A stretch of 48,697 bases of DNA from Lampropedia puyangensis (GCF_004833285.1 NZ_STFG01000017.1:20252-68948), one strand, 5' to 3'. Positions 26,726-37,280 are shown, numbered from the stretch's first letter. Numbers and translations are program-made. The notes: generated from the sequence alone by a model not told the origin.

Positions 26726-27676
26726 TCAAAGCCAATCGCGACGAATCAAAAACTGCTGCGTTAACTGAGCTTCTGGAGAGCCTGCTTCGTACGTTTTCTG
26801 GTATGCCCAATGGGCTTGTGGAGGCATGGACAACAGAATTGATTCCGTGCGACCGCCGGACTGCAAACCAAAATGGGTGCCGCGGTCAAAAACAAGATTG
26901 AACTCCACATAACGACCACGTCGGTAGAGCTGGAAATCGCGTTCACGTTCGCCATAAGGCATGTGCATGCGCCGCTGCACAATAGGCAAATACGCCTTCA
27001 GAAAGTGCGAGCCGACAGACTGCATCATGGCAAAGCCACCCGCAAAGCCCAACTCGGTGACATCGTCATAAAAAATACCACCAATACCACGCTGCTCATC
27101 GCGGTGTTTGAGGTAGAAGTAGTCGTCGCACCATGTCTTGTAACGTGGGTACAAACTATCGCCAAAAGCTTGCACGCTGGCGCGGCATGTCTGGTGAAAA
27201 TGCACGGCATCTTCTTCAAACGCGTAGTAGGGCGTCAAATCCATTCCCCCACCAAACCAACTCACGGTCTGGCCTTGCGCCGTTTGAGCCGCAATCATGC
27301 GTACATTCATGTGTACCGTTGGCACATAAGGGTTGCGCGGGTGAAACACCAACGAAACCCCCAAAGCCTCAAACCCTGCTCCCGCCAATTCAGGACGTTT
27401 TTGGGTGGCCGAGGGCGGCAAGGCTGCCCCGTGGACATGGGAAAAGCCGCAACCGGCCCGCTCAAACACCGCGCCCCCTTCGATGATGCAGGTGATGCCA
27501 TCGCCTTGCAACGGCTCATGGGCGGCCTTCTGCCACGGTTCACGCACAAAGCCTATGGAGCCTTGCTCAGCCTCTTCCACTTGCTCAAGCGCATCCACAA
27601 TCGACTGCTGCAGTGCAATCAGCCATGGCCGCACTTGTGCAATCTCACTGCCGGGATGAGAGATGGATTCGTTCAT
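26726..27676 (-). CDS. hemF: Oxygen-dependent coproporphyrinogen III oxidase
   Basis: The start at 27676 (MNESISHPG) is chosen because AAGGAG lies 8 bases upstream; a GTG at 27685 would sit on top of that site. The 316-residue enzyme carries the HemF signatures [28 protein letters not shown] and [12 protein letters not shown]. It converts coproporphyrinogen III to protoporphyrinogen IX with O2 in haem synthesis. It follows purD in the same direction, but a palindromic repeat lies in the gap between them. Confidence 0.95.
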   Translation of the reverse strand: MNESISHPGSEIAQVRPWLIALQQSIVDALEQVEEAEQGSIGFVREPWQKAAHEPLQGDGITCIIEGGAVFERAGCGFSHVHGAALPPSATQKRPELAGAGFEALGVSLVFHPRNPYVPTVHMNVRMIAAQTAQGQTVSWFGGGMDLTPYYAFEEDAVHFHQTCRASVQAFGDSLYPRYKTWCDDYFYLKHRDEQRGIGGIFYDDVTELGFAGGFAMMQSVGSHFLKAYLPIVQRRMHMPYGERERDFQLYRRGRYVEFNLVFDRGTHFGLQSGGRTESILLSMPPQAHWAYQKTYEAGSPEAQLTQQFLIRRDWL

Positions 27677-27764
27677 GCGGTGCACTCCTTCAGGCTATTG
27701 GCTCATATTGGTGGGGCAAAAAACAAAAGGCGCCGCACCTCAATACAACGCCTTGTGTCTTTAG

Positions 27765-27887
27765 AGCGGCTAACACACAACCCAGCAAACCAAAGGTTGG
27801 CGGTTGAGACTAGGCGCAAAACCGTAGGCAGTACAAGTAGTACGACAAGGTTTTGCTTTCGACTTATCAAGGGTTGTGTTAGTCGCT
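27765..27887. repeat. Palindromic repeat of about 123 bp
   Basis: AGCGGCTAACACACAACCC at 27765-27783 is mirrored by GGGTTGTGTTAGTCGCT at 27871-27887, an inverted repeat with one mismatch and a two-base offset. Inside, GCAAAACC and GGTTTTGC form a second arm pair around GTAC-AAGTA-GTAC. The whole can fold into one long cruciform or RNA hairpin. It has no open frame and lies between purD and hemF. It looks like a dispersed extragenic palindrome or MITE remnant. Confidence 0.65.
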
Positions 27888-27946
27888 TTTAGTGGGACTG
27901 GCCGTAGTGTGTTGAAACGCACCGCACCTATCCCACTTGTTGAACA

Positions 27947-29227
27947 TCAGTTTTTGATTGCCCTGAAACCAATGTCCTTGCGGTATTGCTCACCGTCGAA
28001 ATGAATCCAGCTGGCTACTTCGTAAGCGCGTTGCTGGGCTTGTTTAACGTTGTCTCCCAATGCCGTCACACAGAGCACTCGTCCACCACTGGTTTTAACC
28101 ACCCCATCTTCCAGCACCGTACCTGCATGGAATACCATGGCGTCGTCCATATCGTCTGGCAAGCCCTGAATCGCGTCGCCCTTACGCGGGGACTCAGGGT
28201 AGCCGGCAGCGGCCATCACCACCCCCAGTGCCACGCGGCGGTCCCACTCCAGCTCAATCTTGTCGAGCTTGCCGTCCACAGCGGCGGCAAACACTTCGTA
28301 CAAATCGCTCTTGAGACGCATCATGATGGGCTGGGTCTCAGGGTCGCCCATGCGGCAATTGAATTCCAATGTTTTGGGCTGGCCCTTCTCATCAATCATC
28401 AACCCTGCGTACAAGAAACCGGTGAAAGGAATGCCGTCGCGTTCCATGCCACGCACCGTTGGCAAGATGATCTCACGCATGGCTTTGGCATGCACATCGG
28501 CCGTCACCACGGGTGCAGGCGAATACGCGCCCATGCCGCCAGTATTAGGGCCCTGGTCGCCATCCTGCAGACGCTTGTGGTCTTGGCTAGTGGCCATCGC
28601 AACCACATTTTTACCGTCAGACATGACGATAAAACTGGCTTCCTCGCCGGCCAAAAACTCTTCAATCACCACACGCGCCTCACCCGCGTTGTGCACGGCG
28701 CCGTAGCGGTTGTCCAGCAGCATGTCGTCAACGGCCTGATAGGCTTGTTCCACGGTCTCGGCCACCACCACGCCTTTGCCTGCGGCCAAGCCATCCGCTT
28801 TGACCACAATCGGTGCACCCAGCTTGTCGATAAAGGCTTTGGCGGCTACCGCATCGGTGAAGGTTTCAAACGCGGCGGTCGGGATGCCGTGGCGCTTCAT
28901 GAAATCCTTGGAGAATGCTTTGGAGCTCTCCAACTGCGCCGCTTTTTGTGTAGGGCCAAAGATTTTCAAGCCATGCGCACGGAATTCATCGACCACACCA
29001 GCCGCCAATGGCGCCTCAGGACCCACTACAGTCAAGGCAATTTTTTCTTTTTGTGCCCACTCGCGCAACACCACCACATCGGTGATCGGCACTTCGCGAA
29101 ATTTCGGGTTCAACGCTGTTCCGCCATTGCCTGGCGCCACAAACAGCTCCGTCACACGCGGGGATTGGGCCAGTTTCCAGGCCAGTGCGTGTTCACGGCC
29201 GCCGCCACCAATCACAAGGACTCTCAT
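27947..29227 (-). CDS. purD: Phosphoribosylamine-glycine ligase (GAR synthetase)
   Basis: The 426-residue enzyme opens with MRVLVIGGGGREHALAWKL and contains the ATP-grasp elements KADGLAAGKGVVVA, DHKRLQDGDQGPNTGGMGAYSP and EFNCRMGDPETQ, all PurD signatures. It joins glycine to 5-phosphoribosylamine with ATP in the second step of purine synthesis. It lies between yebC and hemF, a common betaproteobacterial order. Length and motifs are complete. Confidence 0.96.
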   Translation of the reverse strand: MRVLVIGGGGREHALAWKLAQSPRVTELFVAPGNGGTALNPKFREVPITDVVVLREWAQKEKIALTVVGPEAPLAAGVVDEFRAHGLKIFGPTQKAAQLESSKAFSKDFMKRHGIPTAAFETFTDAVAAKAFIDKLGAPIVVKADGLAAGKGVVVAETVEQAYQAVDDMLLDNRYGAVHNAGEARVVIEEFLAGEEASFIVMSDGKNVVAMATSQDHKRLQDGDQGPNTGGMGAYSPAPVVTADVHAKAMREIILPTVRGMERDGIPFTGFLYAGLMIDEKGQPKTLEFNCRMGDPETQPIMMRLKSDLYEVFAAAVDGKLDKIELEWDRRVALGVVMAAAGYPESPRKGDAIQGLPDDMDDAMVFHAGTVLEDGVVKTSGGRVLCVTALGDNVKQAQQRAYEVASWIHFDGEQYRKDIGFRAIKN

Positions 29228-29273
29228 ACGTAGGATTCAGGTTCGCGCACACAGCGCATTCGTTGTTCGATTG

Positions 29274-29993
29274 TTACAGTTCTGCGTTGTGGTAGATGTC
29301 TTGCACATCGTCCAAATCTTCCAGCACATCCAGCAGTTTTTGCATGCGCTCGGCGTCTTCACCTTCGAGCGCAATGGTGACATCCGATCGCATCGTCACC
29401 TCTGCCATCTCAGCTTCCAACCCTGCGCCTTCAAGCGCCGTTTTCACGGACTCGAAGTCATTGGGGTCGCACAGCACCTCAATAGCGCCTTCTTCGTCGG
29501 CCACCACATCGTTAGCACCAGCCTCCAAAGCCACCTCCATGACTTTGTCTTCATCCGTGCCCGGCGCAAAAAAGAACTGCCCCACCCGCTGAAACTGGAA
29601 CGCCACCGAGCCTTCCGTGCCCATGTTGCCGCCATACTTGTTGAACGCATGGCGCACTTCAGCGACGGTACGCTGGCGGTTATCGGTCATCGTATCGACA
29701 ATGATGGCCGCACCGGCAATCCCATAGCCTTCGTAGCGGATTTCTTCGTAGTTCACACCCTCAAGGTTGCCTGTGGCCTTGTCAATATTGCGCTTGATAT
29801 TGTCCGCAGGCATGTTGGCGGCCTTGGCCTTGTCAATGGCCAAGCGCAAGCGTGGATTGGCGTTCGGGTCCCCACCACCAGCACGCGCTGCCACAATGAT
29901 TTCACGGATCAAACGGGTCCAGATACGGCCTCGCTTTTCATCCTGACGCCCCTTGCGGTGTTGGATATTCGCCCACTTACTATGCCCAGCCAT
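29274..29993 (-). CDS. yebC: YebC/PmpR-family regulatory protein
   Basis: The start at 29993 ([18 protein letters not shown]) has AGAGGT about 7 bases upstream and gives the standard 239 residues. The acidic C-terminal half ([17 protein letters not shown]) and [14 protein letters not shown] are typical. The family has been described as transcriptional regulators and, for some members, as factors that relieve ribosome stalling at proline stretches; which applies here cannot be decided from sequence. It is the first gene of the yebC-purD-hemF string. Confidence 0.95.
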   Translation of the reverse strand: MAGHSKWANIQHRKGRQDEKRGRIWTRLIREIIVAARAGGGDPNANPRLRLAIDKAKAANMPADNIKRNIDKATGNLEGVNYEEIRYEGYGIAGAAIIVDTMTDNRQRTVAEVRHAFNKYGGNMGTEGSVAFQFQRVGQFFFAPGTDEDKVMEVALEAGANDVVADEEGAIEVLCDPNDFESVKTALEGAGLEAEMAEVTMRSDVTIALEGEDAERMQKLLDVLEDLDDVQDIYHNAEL

Positions 29994-30241
29994 GCCGTCA
30001 CCTCTTTTGTTGAATGAGGCTGTAAACCCGGCACATGCCAAGCCCCAGAGCTCAATTCAATAACAATCGAAAAGTGCGCATTTTACTTTGTCCATTCCAC
30101 CATCGTGGGCAGGGACTTGTGGTTCGCACCGTATTTCGCCGCCAGCCGTTGCAGGCACGCACACACAGGCCTTGGCCGCCTCCCAGCGGACTCCATAGCC
30201 CGAAAATCCATCAGGCATGAAACCGACGCAGTCACGGCCCA

Positions 30242-31369
30242 TTAGGCCGCGCTTTGCAAAGTCCATGCTTGCGCAATGTCTATTGCCACCGGGCTGCCCA
30301 CTACAAACGGCTGCTGGCTGTATGCCTGCAGCTCCTGCGCCCCTGGCAATGCCAACGCCAGCCGTAATGCATAGCGCTCTCCTTTGAAAATGCAATCAAG
30401 TACGCGCGCGGGCAGCCCTGCCCCCTGACCTGCTGCGTGTACATGCACGTGTTCTGGGCGCACGAGAATCTCTGCTTGTGGTTTGCGCGAGTCGGGCAAC
30501 GCATGTGCAATAGCCATGTGCAGCCAAGCACTGTCCCCTATGCATTGGCCGGTGCCTTGCGCATGGTTGGCAGAAGGCGCTGCAGCCTCCATCTTCAGCA
30601 CGCTCCCCTGCCCAATGAAACGGGCCAGCCATGCTGTGCGCGGCTGGCGGTAAATGTGTTGCGGCGAAGCACGCTGCACCAACTGCCCTTGGTGCATCAC
30701 CGCAATTTCATCTGCCAAGGCCATGGCCTCAGCCTGATCGTGGGTGACATAAACAAAGGTCGCCCCACTTTGGCGATGCAACTGGCGAAATGCCGTCTCC
30801 ATGGTGCTGCGCAAATGCCGATCAAGGTTGGCCAACGGCTCGTCCAGCAAAATCACGCGTGGCTGGGCGGCAATGCACCGCGCCAACGCGACGCGCTGCT
30901 TTTGCCCGCCAGAGAGCTGGTGCGGCATAGCATCGCGTTTTTCTGCCAACTCCACTTGCTCCAGCGCTTGGTCAATCGCTCGGGTGTAGTCTGCACCTTT
31001 TACGCCACGCAGCTTGAGCGCATAACCTACGTTGTCGCCCACGCTCATGTGCGGCCACAACGCGTACGATTGAAACACCATACCCATGCCCCGTTCTTCG
31101 GGAGGCACACTGCGGTGCGCATCGGCCAACAGTTGTTCATCGAGGTAAATACTGCCCGCATCAGGTTGCTCAAACCCGGCAATCATGCGCAGGGTCGTGG
31201 TTTTGCCACATCCACTGGGGCCCAGCAGCGCCAGAAACTGCCCTTTGGCAATGTGTAAATCCAAATCTTTGACCACCGTTTGATGGCCGTAGCTGCGGCG
31301 CAACTGCTTGAGTTGCAAATGCGGTTTGGCCAACCCAGAGGCAGGCTTGGTGGTTTTCAGTTGCGCCAT
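30242..31369 (-). CDS. ABC importer ATPase, FbpC-like
   Basis: The start at 31369 overlaps the end of the permease gene by 13 bases and gives 375 residues. Walker A is GPSGCGKT at 50-57, followed by the Q-loop [12 protein letters not shown], signature LSGGQKQR, Walker B VILLDEP and H-loop [11 protein letters not shown]-terminal TOBE-like regulatory domain (about 270-375) is present, as in CUT1/iron-type ATPases. It energises the permease encoded just upstream. FbpC supplies ferric iron import in other bacteria; a phosphonate or other substrate cannot be excluded. Confidence 0.88.
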   Translation of the reverse strand: MAQLKTTKPASGLAKPHLQLKQLRRSYGHQTVVKDLDLHIAKGQFLALLGPSGCGKTTTLRMIAGFEQPDAGSIYLDEQLLADAHRSVPPEERGMGMVFQSYALWPHMSVGDNVGYALKLRGVKGADYTRAIDQALEQVELAEKRDAMPHQLSGGQKQRVALARCIAAQPRVILLDEPLANLDRHLRSTMETAFRQLHRQSGATFVYVTHDQAEAMALADEIAVMHQGQLVQRASPQHIYRQPRTAWLARFIGQGSVLKMEAAAPSANHAQGTGQCIGDSAWLHMAIAHALPDSRKPQAEILVRPEHVHVHAAGQGAGLPARVLDCIFKGERYALRLALALPGAQELQAYSQQPFVVGSPVAIDIAQAWTLQSAA

Positions 31370-33033
31370 GGGATGGCTCCACGCGGTAGCTTGCGGCCCA
31401 ACCATGCCAGCGCGAGCATAGCCAACACCACAAAAAGAACAATCAGCACCGAAACAGCCGAGGCCAGTACGGTTTCGCCACTTTCGTTGAAATTGAATAT
31501 CAGCACGCCCAAGGTCTCCTTGCCTGCACTCCAAAGCAAGGCAGATACCGTGAGCTCATTCAATGCCGTCAAAAACACCAGCAACCCAGCGGCCCAACAC
31601 GCAGGCGCAAGCAGGGGGGCAAGAATATGGCTGAGCCGCTGGCGTGGGTTGGCACCGGCCAGTTGAGCGGCCTCTTCAAGAGCAGGGTCCACATCGTGCA
31701 TGGCACTGAGCAGCGGGCGCAGCGCCACAATCCAAAAGCGCGCCAAATACGCCACCAAAATCAACCACAAGCTGCCATACAAGCCCCAGTCCCACCAAGG
31801 AAAAGGACGTGCAAACGCCAAAATACAAGCCACGGCCAACACCACGCCCGGCACGGCATAAGGCAATTCAAGAACGCCTTCAAGCCAGCGCAGTCCGCGC
31901 GATGGCCGTCTGGCCATCCACCAAGCCAAGGGCAGGCAAAGGGCCACCAAGACAACAGCAGCCAACACCGATAGCAGCAAACTATTGCCAGCCGCGCGCC
32001 AGGTTACGCGTTGACTCAACAGCATTTCTGCATAAGCGCTCAGGCCCATATTGTCCCAGTTCAAACGCACCCCCAGTGCTGGCACCAACGACGCTGCCAG
32101 CAAGGCCAGCATAGGCGCAACCAGCACCACCACGAGTACCACCAACAACACGGCCTCCGCCAATGGGCGCGCTTTGCCTAATGACCACTGCAAAGGCTTG
32201 CCCACATGGCCCAACAGACGATAACCGCCCGACTGTTGCAGCCATTGCTGCAGCCATACACCCAGCAACGCGATTACCCCTGTCATCACGGAAAGGATGG
32301 CCACTTGCGGCAACATAGTGGCGCCCAAACTAGCCATCTTTTGGTAAATCAAGGTAGGCAGCACGTAATAACTGGCGGGAATCCCCAGCAAAGCCGGAAT
32401 GCCAAAGTTACCCAGTCCAGAAACAAACGCCAGCATGGCTCCTGCGGCCAAACCACGCCGCGCCAATGGCCAGACCACGTCAGCCAACACACGCATGCGG
32501 CCCGCACCAGCCTGCTGAGCCGCTTCCACCAAGTCCGCAGGTATCGCCAGCAAACTGGTTCGCACGGCCAAATACACCAAGGCCGCATGCTGAACCCCAA
32601 GCAGCAACGCAATTCCGGCGGCGGAATACAACGGTTGCGGGCTGCCCAATGGCGGAGCCATTCCTAAAGCTTGCAGCAAGGCACTGGATGGCCCTGTCAT
32701 TTGCAACCAGGCCAGCGCCGTCACTTGGGGCGGAATCATCATCGGCAACATCAGGCCAAAGACCCACAGGGCTTTGGCGCGAACGTTGGTGAGCGTCACC
32801 AGCAGCGCAAAACTACCGCCCAACACCAGCGACACCAGCATGCCCCCGGTGCTGGTGACCAAGCTGTGCCACAGCGCTTGCCACGTTGCGCGTTGCACCA
32901 ACACTTGTGCAGCAGCGGATTGGCCTGCACCACTCCAATCGACCACAGCCATTGACGCCAAGCGCACCATGGGCCACAGGCAAACGACCGCAGCCAACAC
33001 CAGTAGCAGCATGCGCCACCCCATGGGGGGCAT
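31357..33033 (-). CDS. ABC importer permease, duplicated FbpB-type
   Basis: From the methionine at 33033 (MPPMGWRML) the protein is 558 residues. The frame stays open to 33177, and a TTG or other start there would add 48 residues of Ser/Ala-rich sequence; no ribosome site decides. About 12 hydrophobic segments are arranged as two halves, each with an EAA loop: LVEAAQQAGAGRMRVLADVVWPL in the first half and LEEAAQLAGANPRQRLSHIL in the second. A single fused permease is the rule for Fe3+ (FbpB) importers and for some thiamine and phosphonate systems. Confidence 0.85.
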   Translation of the reverse strand: MPPMGWRMLLLVLAAVVCLWPMVRLASMAVVDWSGAGQSAAAQVLVQRATWQALWHSLVTSTGGMLVSLVLGGSFALLVTLTNVRAKALWVFGLMLPMMIPPQVTALAWLQMTGPSSALLQALGMAPPLGSPQPLYSAAGIALLLGVQHAALVYLAVRTSLLAIPADLVEAAQQAGAGRMRVLADVVWPLARRGLAAGAMLAFVSGLGNFGIPALLGIPASYYVLPTLIYQKMASLGATMLPQVAILSVMTGVIALLGVWLQQWLQQSGGYRLLGHVGKPLQWSLGKARPLAEAVLLVVLVVVLVAPMLALLAASLVPALGVRLNWDNMGLSAYAEMLLSQRVTWRAAGNSLLLSVLAAVVLVALCLPLAWWMARRPSRGLRWLEGVLELPYAVPGVVLAVACILAFARPFPWWDWGLYGSLWLILVAYLARFWIVALRPLLSAMHDVDPALEEAAQLAGANPRQRLSHILAPLLAPACWAAGLLVFLTALNELTVSALLWSAGKETLGVLIFNFNESGETVLASAVSVLIVLFVVLAMLALAWLGRKLPRGAIPWRN

Positions 33034-33240
33034 AGCACGCACGCCCAAAGTCGCCTTGGTGGGAATGGCAGAAGAAGGGGCTCCTGCACTTGACCGCACG
33101 GCAGAAGCTTTCAGCGGCGCAGAAGAAGAGATGCGATTGACCAAAAAATAAGTACCCAAAAATCTAGACCATGCCAAAGCCCCGCACGGGTTCGCACTTG
33201 AAAAGCCTGCGCGAGCTGAGCCTGCAAAAAAACCTGAAGA

Positions 33241-33256
33241 CCCGAGGCAACTCGGG
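33241..33256 (-). terminator. Hairpin after the binding-protein gene
   Basis: CCCGAG-GCAA-CTCGGG is a 6-bp stem with a tetraloop between the binding-protein and permease genes. On the minus strand a T7 run follows about 9 bases later. It may partly end or stabilise the abundant binding-protein mRNA, a common arrangement in ABC operons. Confidence 0.5.
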
Positions 33257-33294
33257 CCATCTCACGGTGGCGTGGTGTTTATGCGGGCGCCAGT

Positions 33295-34293
33295 TTACTT
33301 GGCCGCGTCAAAAATTTTTCCGAAACGGGCTTTGTCCGCATCGGTTTCAGCCAAGGCCTTGGCTGCGTTCAACGGCAGAATGTGAATGCTCTCACGCGCA
33401 GGAAAGCCTGCAGGCACCGCACTGCCATTGCGCGCAGGGATGTAGCCTTGCTTGAGCACCAACTCCTGCCCTTGTGCAGACAGCAAGAAATCCACCAGTT
33501 TGGCCGCTGCTGCAGGTTGCTGGCTGCTCTTGAGAATGGCCACCGGCTCCGTCACCACCGATACCCCCTCGGAAGGGAACACAAACTCCACAGGGGCACC
33601 CTTGGCTTTCTCGCGAATGGCCAAGTAATCGGCCAATACACCATACGGCTTGGTGCCGGTCGCTACGGCTTTAAGCACACCACCGTTGCCGCCTTGCACC
33701 TGGGCGTTGTTGGCTTTGAGCGCCTCGTAATAGCCCCAGCCAAATTCAGGCAGGTTCACCAGCGTTTGCAAGTGCAGCATCGCCGCCCCTGAATACAAAG
33801 GGCTAGGTGCTGCCACCAAATCTTTGTATGCAGGAGTGGTCAAATCTTTCCAGCTGCTGGGGCGCTGGGGCGCAGCGCTGTGGTGGGCAATGCCTGTAGT
33901 AATCAGCTTGGTGCTGTAGTAATAACCGTCCTCATCAAACAGATCAGCACTGTAATGCGCGCGTTCATTGCTGAGGTGCGGCTGCAGCAAATCACGCTGC
34001 TTGAGCGACTCCAGCGTCACCGTATCGGCAATCAAAAGCACATCGGCTTTCACGGCTTTGGCTGCCAGTTCAGCCTCTAAGCGGGTCATCAGCTGGGTCG
34101 TGCCATCGCGTACCCACTCCACTTTGATGCTGGGGTTGGCCGCCATGAACGCATCGACCGTCGCTTGCGCATCACTATTGGGCTGACTGGTGTAAAGCGT
34201 AATGGTTTGCGCGTGGGCCATGCCGGCACAAACCACCACAGCGGCAAGGCATGGCGCAAGACGCAAACCGAAAGGAATTGACGACAGGTTCAT
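33295..34293 (-). CDS. Periplasmic binding protein, ferric-iron (FbpA/AfuA) type
   Basis: The start at 34293 gives 332 residues with a signal peptide ending AGMAHA-Q near residue 28. The mature protein begins TITLYTSQPNSDAQATVDAF, and the paired tyrosines Tyr188-Tyr189 (FGWGYYEALKAN) match the position of the iron-ligand tyrosine pair of FbpA-like proteins. FDEDGYYYSTKL is also typical. Related proteins bind 2-aminoethylphosphonate or thiamine, so iron is the best but not the only reading. No Fur box was recognised upstream. It is the first gene of the three-gene importer. Confidence 0.82.
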   Translation of the reverse strand: MNLSSIPFGLRLAPCLAAVVVCAGMAHAQTITLYTSQPNSDAQATVDAFMAANPSIKVEWVRDGTTQLMTRLEAELAAKAVKADVLLIADTVTLESLKQRDLLQPHLSNERAHYSADLFDEDGYYYSTKLITTGIAHHSAAPQRPSSWKDLTTPAYKDLVAAPSPLYSGAAMLHLQTLVNLPEFGWGYYEALKANNAQVQGGNGGVLKAVATGTKPYGVLADYLAIREKAKGAPVEFVFPSEGVSVVTEPVAILKSSQQPAAAAKLVDFLLSAQGQELVLKQGYIPARNGSAVPAGFPARESIHILPLNAAKALAETDADKARFGKIFDAAK

Positions 34294-34580
34294 GGTGTAA
34301 CAATCAACAAAATAAATCAGGACTTTGACCTGCACATGGAGCCATGCAAGCTCAGGCATATGCAGTCCATCACAAGCAGCGCAATGCTGCAGCGCCACGT
34401 AGCGTAGGGGTGATGCATGACGCTTTCATGACATTATTAAGGCAAGCCGCGATAGCGCGCATGAAAGAACCCAGTCGCGAACCTCGCCCACGCCCTGTCA
34501 TCGTGCAGTCATCCAAACCGTGTCATCTGGTCATCAAGCCGCTCTAGCATGGTTCGCTGGTCGAACGACAGGATGTAACT

Positions 34581-35774
34581 GTGGCTCCCTCTTTTGCACA
34601 AGCCCCCATGGTGGAGTTGATGTACTTCAATGCCGGTGGCGGGCACCGCGCCAGCGCCCTTGCCTTGGAAGCCATTGCACTGGCCCAGCGCAGGCATTGG
34701 AATATTCGCCTAGTCAACATCTTTGATGTGCTGGACCCCAGGGGCCATTTTCATGCGCTAACGGGGCTCCACCCTGAAGACCTTTACAACAAACGTTTGG
34801 CACGCGGCTGGACACGGGGCATGGCGCAAGAGCTGCGGTTGTTGCAGCAGCTCATACGCCTGAGCCAGACGCGCCTGGCGCAACGCATGCAGCAGCATTG
34901 GCAAGGCACACGCCCGGACCTGGTCGTCTCGCTGGTGCCCAATTTCAACCGGGTGATGGCCACAGGCTTACGCGCTACAGGCAGCACAGCGCCCTATGTC
35001 ACCGTCATGACCGATTTGGCTGACATGGACCACGGCCGCTTCTGGATTGAGCCGGGGCTAGGCATTCACTTAGTATGCGGCACTGCGTACGCCGCCCAAC
35101 AAGCTAGCCGCCTCGGCTTAACACCAACGCATATTCACACCACCTCAGGCATGCTGGTTCGTCCTGAGTTTTACCAAACACCAACGCAACCACGCGAACA
35201 AGCCATGCTGTGTTTGGGGCTTGACCCTGCCCGCCCGACCGCTTTGGCACTGTTTGGTGGCCATGGCGGGCGCGCCATGCTGCACATAGCGCGTGGCATG
35301 CCCCAGGTACAAACCATTTTTTTGTGCGGACACAACCACAAGCTGGCGGCACAATTGCAGGCGATGCCGCAACAAGCGCCGCGTTGGGTGCAGGGCTTTA
35401 CGCCGCATGTGGCCAACTTCATGCATATGGCCGATTTCATGATCGGTAAACCCGGCCCAGGCAGCATCAGCGAAGCACTACGCTGCGGCTTACCAGTCAT
35501 CGTGATGCACAACGGCGCCACCATGCCGCAAGAACGTTACAACGTGCGTTGGGTACAAGAGCAGGGCGTAGGCTTGGCGTGCACTTCCTTGCGCGCACTC
35601 ACCGCAGCCGTAGCGCAATTGCAAAGCCAATTGCCGCAGTACCAAGCGCGGGTGCGCGCCATGAACAACCGCGCGCTGTTTGAGGTACCAGACATTCTGG
35701 AGCGCCTGCTCCAGCACAATGGCAAACCTACTGGCGTTCAGGCCGATGCGCACTCAGCATGCCACTCCCCATAG
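34581..35774 (+). CDS. MGDG-synthase/MurG-like glycosyltransferase (GT-B, GT28 type)
   Basis: The GTG at 34581 has AGGA 7 bases upstream and gives 397 residues. The N-terminal FNAGGGHRASALAL is the glycolipid-synthase motif of MGDG synthases and processive diacylglycerol glucosyltransferases. The C-terminal KPGPGSISEALRCGLPVIVMHN is the UDP-sugar-binding signature of the MurG/GT28 group. It probably transfers a sugar from a nucleotide donor to a lipid at the inner membrane; donor and acceptor are unknown. It stands alone between the iron-type importer (divergent) and the sulfatase (convergent). Low-phosphate glycolipid synthesis is one possible role. Confidence 0.8.
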   Translation: MAPSFAQAPMVELMYFNAGGGHRASALALEAIALAQRRHWNIRLVNIFDVLDPRGHFHALTGLHPEDLYNKRLARGWTRGMAQELRLLQQLIRLSQTRLAQRMQQHWQGTRPDLVVSLVPNFNRVMATGLRATGSTAPYVTVMTDLADMDHGRFWIEPGLGIHLVCGTAYAAQQASRLGLTPTHIHTTSGMLVRPEFYQTPTQPREQAMLCLGLDPARPTALALFGGHGGRAMLHIARGMPQVQTIFLCGHNHKLAAQLQAMPQQAPRWVQGFTPHVANFMHMADFMIGKPGPGSISEALRCGLPVIVMHNGATMPQERYNVRWVQEQGVGLACTSLRALTAAVAQLQSQLPQYQARVRAMNNRALFEVPDILERLLQHNGKPTGVQADAHSACHSP

Positions 35775-35822
35775 CCTGTCCAATAGGTTGTATGCCCAAG
35801 AATACATGCCACACGGTTGAAC

Positions 35823-37151
35823 TCAGCGCTGAGGCATGTCCTTCGTGGAATACACCGGGGAAATAGTGGCATCAGCAGGAATGGCGGGCATGCAGGCGTT
35901 CCACTCTTGCCAGCGCTGGCGCATTGCGGCCAAGCGTTCTGGCTCGTGGCGGGCATGGTTGGCGCGCTCGCGGGCATCGGCGACCACGTTGAAAAGGTAT
36001 TCGTGCTGGTCCACCTTTAGGTACTTCCAGTCGCCTTGCCGGTACGCACGCTGATCACGATGGTTCATGCGCCAATACAAGGGACGCTCAAACGCGGGGC
36101 CGCCCTGCAATACCGGTACGAGCGAAACACCATCGAGCGGGTAATCATCTGCCGCAGCAGCACCTGCCAACGCCAGCATCGTGACTGACCAATCCATGGT
36201 CATGCACTGCTGATCCGTCACGCCACCCGCAGTAATGACCGCAGGCCAATGGGCAATCCATGGCACGCGAATACCGCCTTCGGTCAAGTCCATCTTGCCG
36301 CCAACCAACGGCCAGTTGTCGGAGTAACGCTCCCCGCCGTTGTCACTGGTAAAAACGACCAAGGTGTTCTCCATCATGCCATGCTGGGCCAGTGCTGCCA
36401 TGACTTGGCCAATGCCTTCGTCCATGTGGTGAATCATGCGGCGGTAGGTGTCCACACTGCCGCCAGAAAGGTCAAACAAGTCGTTTTTCAAGGTAGGCGC
36501 ACGGCTTGCATCGTCGCGCGTTTCCCAAGGCCAGTGCGGCGCGGTGTAGTGCAAACTCAGGAAAAATGGTTTGGCCCCTTCGCGGGTATTGGCCTGCGCC
36601 TGGCGGTGCACATAATCAACTGCGCGGCGCGAGAGTAAGTCCGTCAAATACCCGTCTTCGTGCTTGGCCTCTTGCCCTTCCCACCAATCGTGGTTTCCAC
36701 GTGAATCGGCATGCGTGAAGTAGTCCAACCCGCCAGAGAGTGCGCCATAAAATTCGTCATAACCCGATTGCAAAGGCCCAAAATGGGGCGGATAGCCCAA
36801 GTGCCATTTGCCCACCAAAGCAGTACGGTAACCGGCTTGCCGCAGTAGCGAAGGCAATGTGGGGTGTGAGGGCGGCAGGCCCAGCCGATCGTTGCCACGC
36901 GCATCGCTGCGAATAGGCTCTTCTGCAGCACCACGCAAACGGTATTGGTAGCGCCCGGTCATCAAAGCAAATCGGGTGGGGGAACACACGGGCGAATTGG
37001 AATACCCTTGCGTGAAAAGCAAACCGTTTTGGGCCAAACCATCAAGCACGGGAGACACTGGGCCAAAGCTGGCTTCGCGCCCACCGTAGCAGCCCAAATC
37101 GGCAAAGCCGAGGTCGTCGGCCACGATGAAAATGATATTGGGCTGCTGCAT
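35823..37151 (-). CDS. Sulfatase of the arylsulfatase family
   Basis: The 442-residue protein starts MQQPNIIFIVADDLGFADLGCYGG, giving the metal-binding Asp12-Asp13. The sulfatase signature VCSPTR follows, with Cys56 in the C-x-P-x-R context that is oxidised to formylglycine. GKWHLGYPP and VVFTSDNGGER supply further active-site residues. It hydrolyses sulfate esters. No signal peptide is visible, so it appears cytoplasmic. A formylglycine-generating enzyme is not encoded in the window. Together with the two SsuABC-type clusters it fits organic-sulfur use, though the substrate is unknown. Confidence 0.9.
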   Translation of the reverse strand: MQQPNIIFIVADDLGFADLGCYGGREASFGPVSPVLDGLAQNGLLFTQGYSNSPVCSPTRFALMTGRYQYRLRGAAEEPIRSDARGNDRLGLPPSHPTLPSLLRQAGYRTALVGKWHLGYPPHFGPLQSGYDEFYGALSGGLDYFTHADSRGNHDWWEGQEAKHEDGYLTDLLSRRAVDYVHRQAQANTREGAKPFFLSLHYTAPHWPWETRDDASRAPTLKNDLFDLSGGSVDTYRRMIHHMDEGIGQVMAALAQHGMMENTLVVFTSDNGGERYSDNWPLVGGKMDLTEGGIRVPWIAHWPAVITAGGVTDQQCMTMDWSVTMLALAGAAAADDYPLDGVSLVPVLQGGPAFERPLYWRMNHRDQRAYRQGDWKYLKVDQHEYLFNVVADARERANHARHEPERLAAMRQRWQEWNACMPAIPADATISPVYSTKDMPQR

Positions 37152-37280
37152 CAGCGTGCTCTCTCAAAACCAAAAGGCGCAGTGTACAAACAATCACACC
37201 CGCGAATTGCCTGCAGTGCCCAGAAACGGCGCTACGCCATCAAACCGGTAGTACTTACCACGGGAATTGGTGGCTGAAGT

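Noticed and set aside
27986-29233. Long plus-strand open frame opposite purD
   Set aside because: It is the mirror of the complete purD gene, and its composition is that of an antisense frame (His/Arg-rich, no domain).
30057-30241. Open minus-strand frame behind the FbpC-like ATPase gene
   Set aside because: It overlaps the ATPase end in another frame, has no ribosome site and no recognisable family. It is treated as chance.
34294-34580. Possible Fur box upstream of the FbpA-like gene
   Set aside because: No sequence close to the GATAATGATAATCATTATC consensus was found in the gap.
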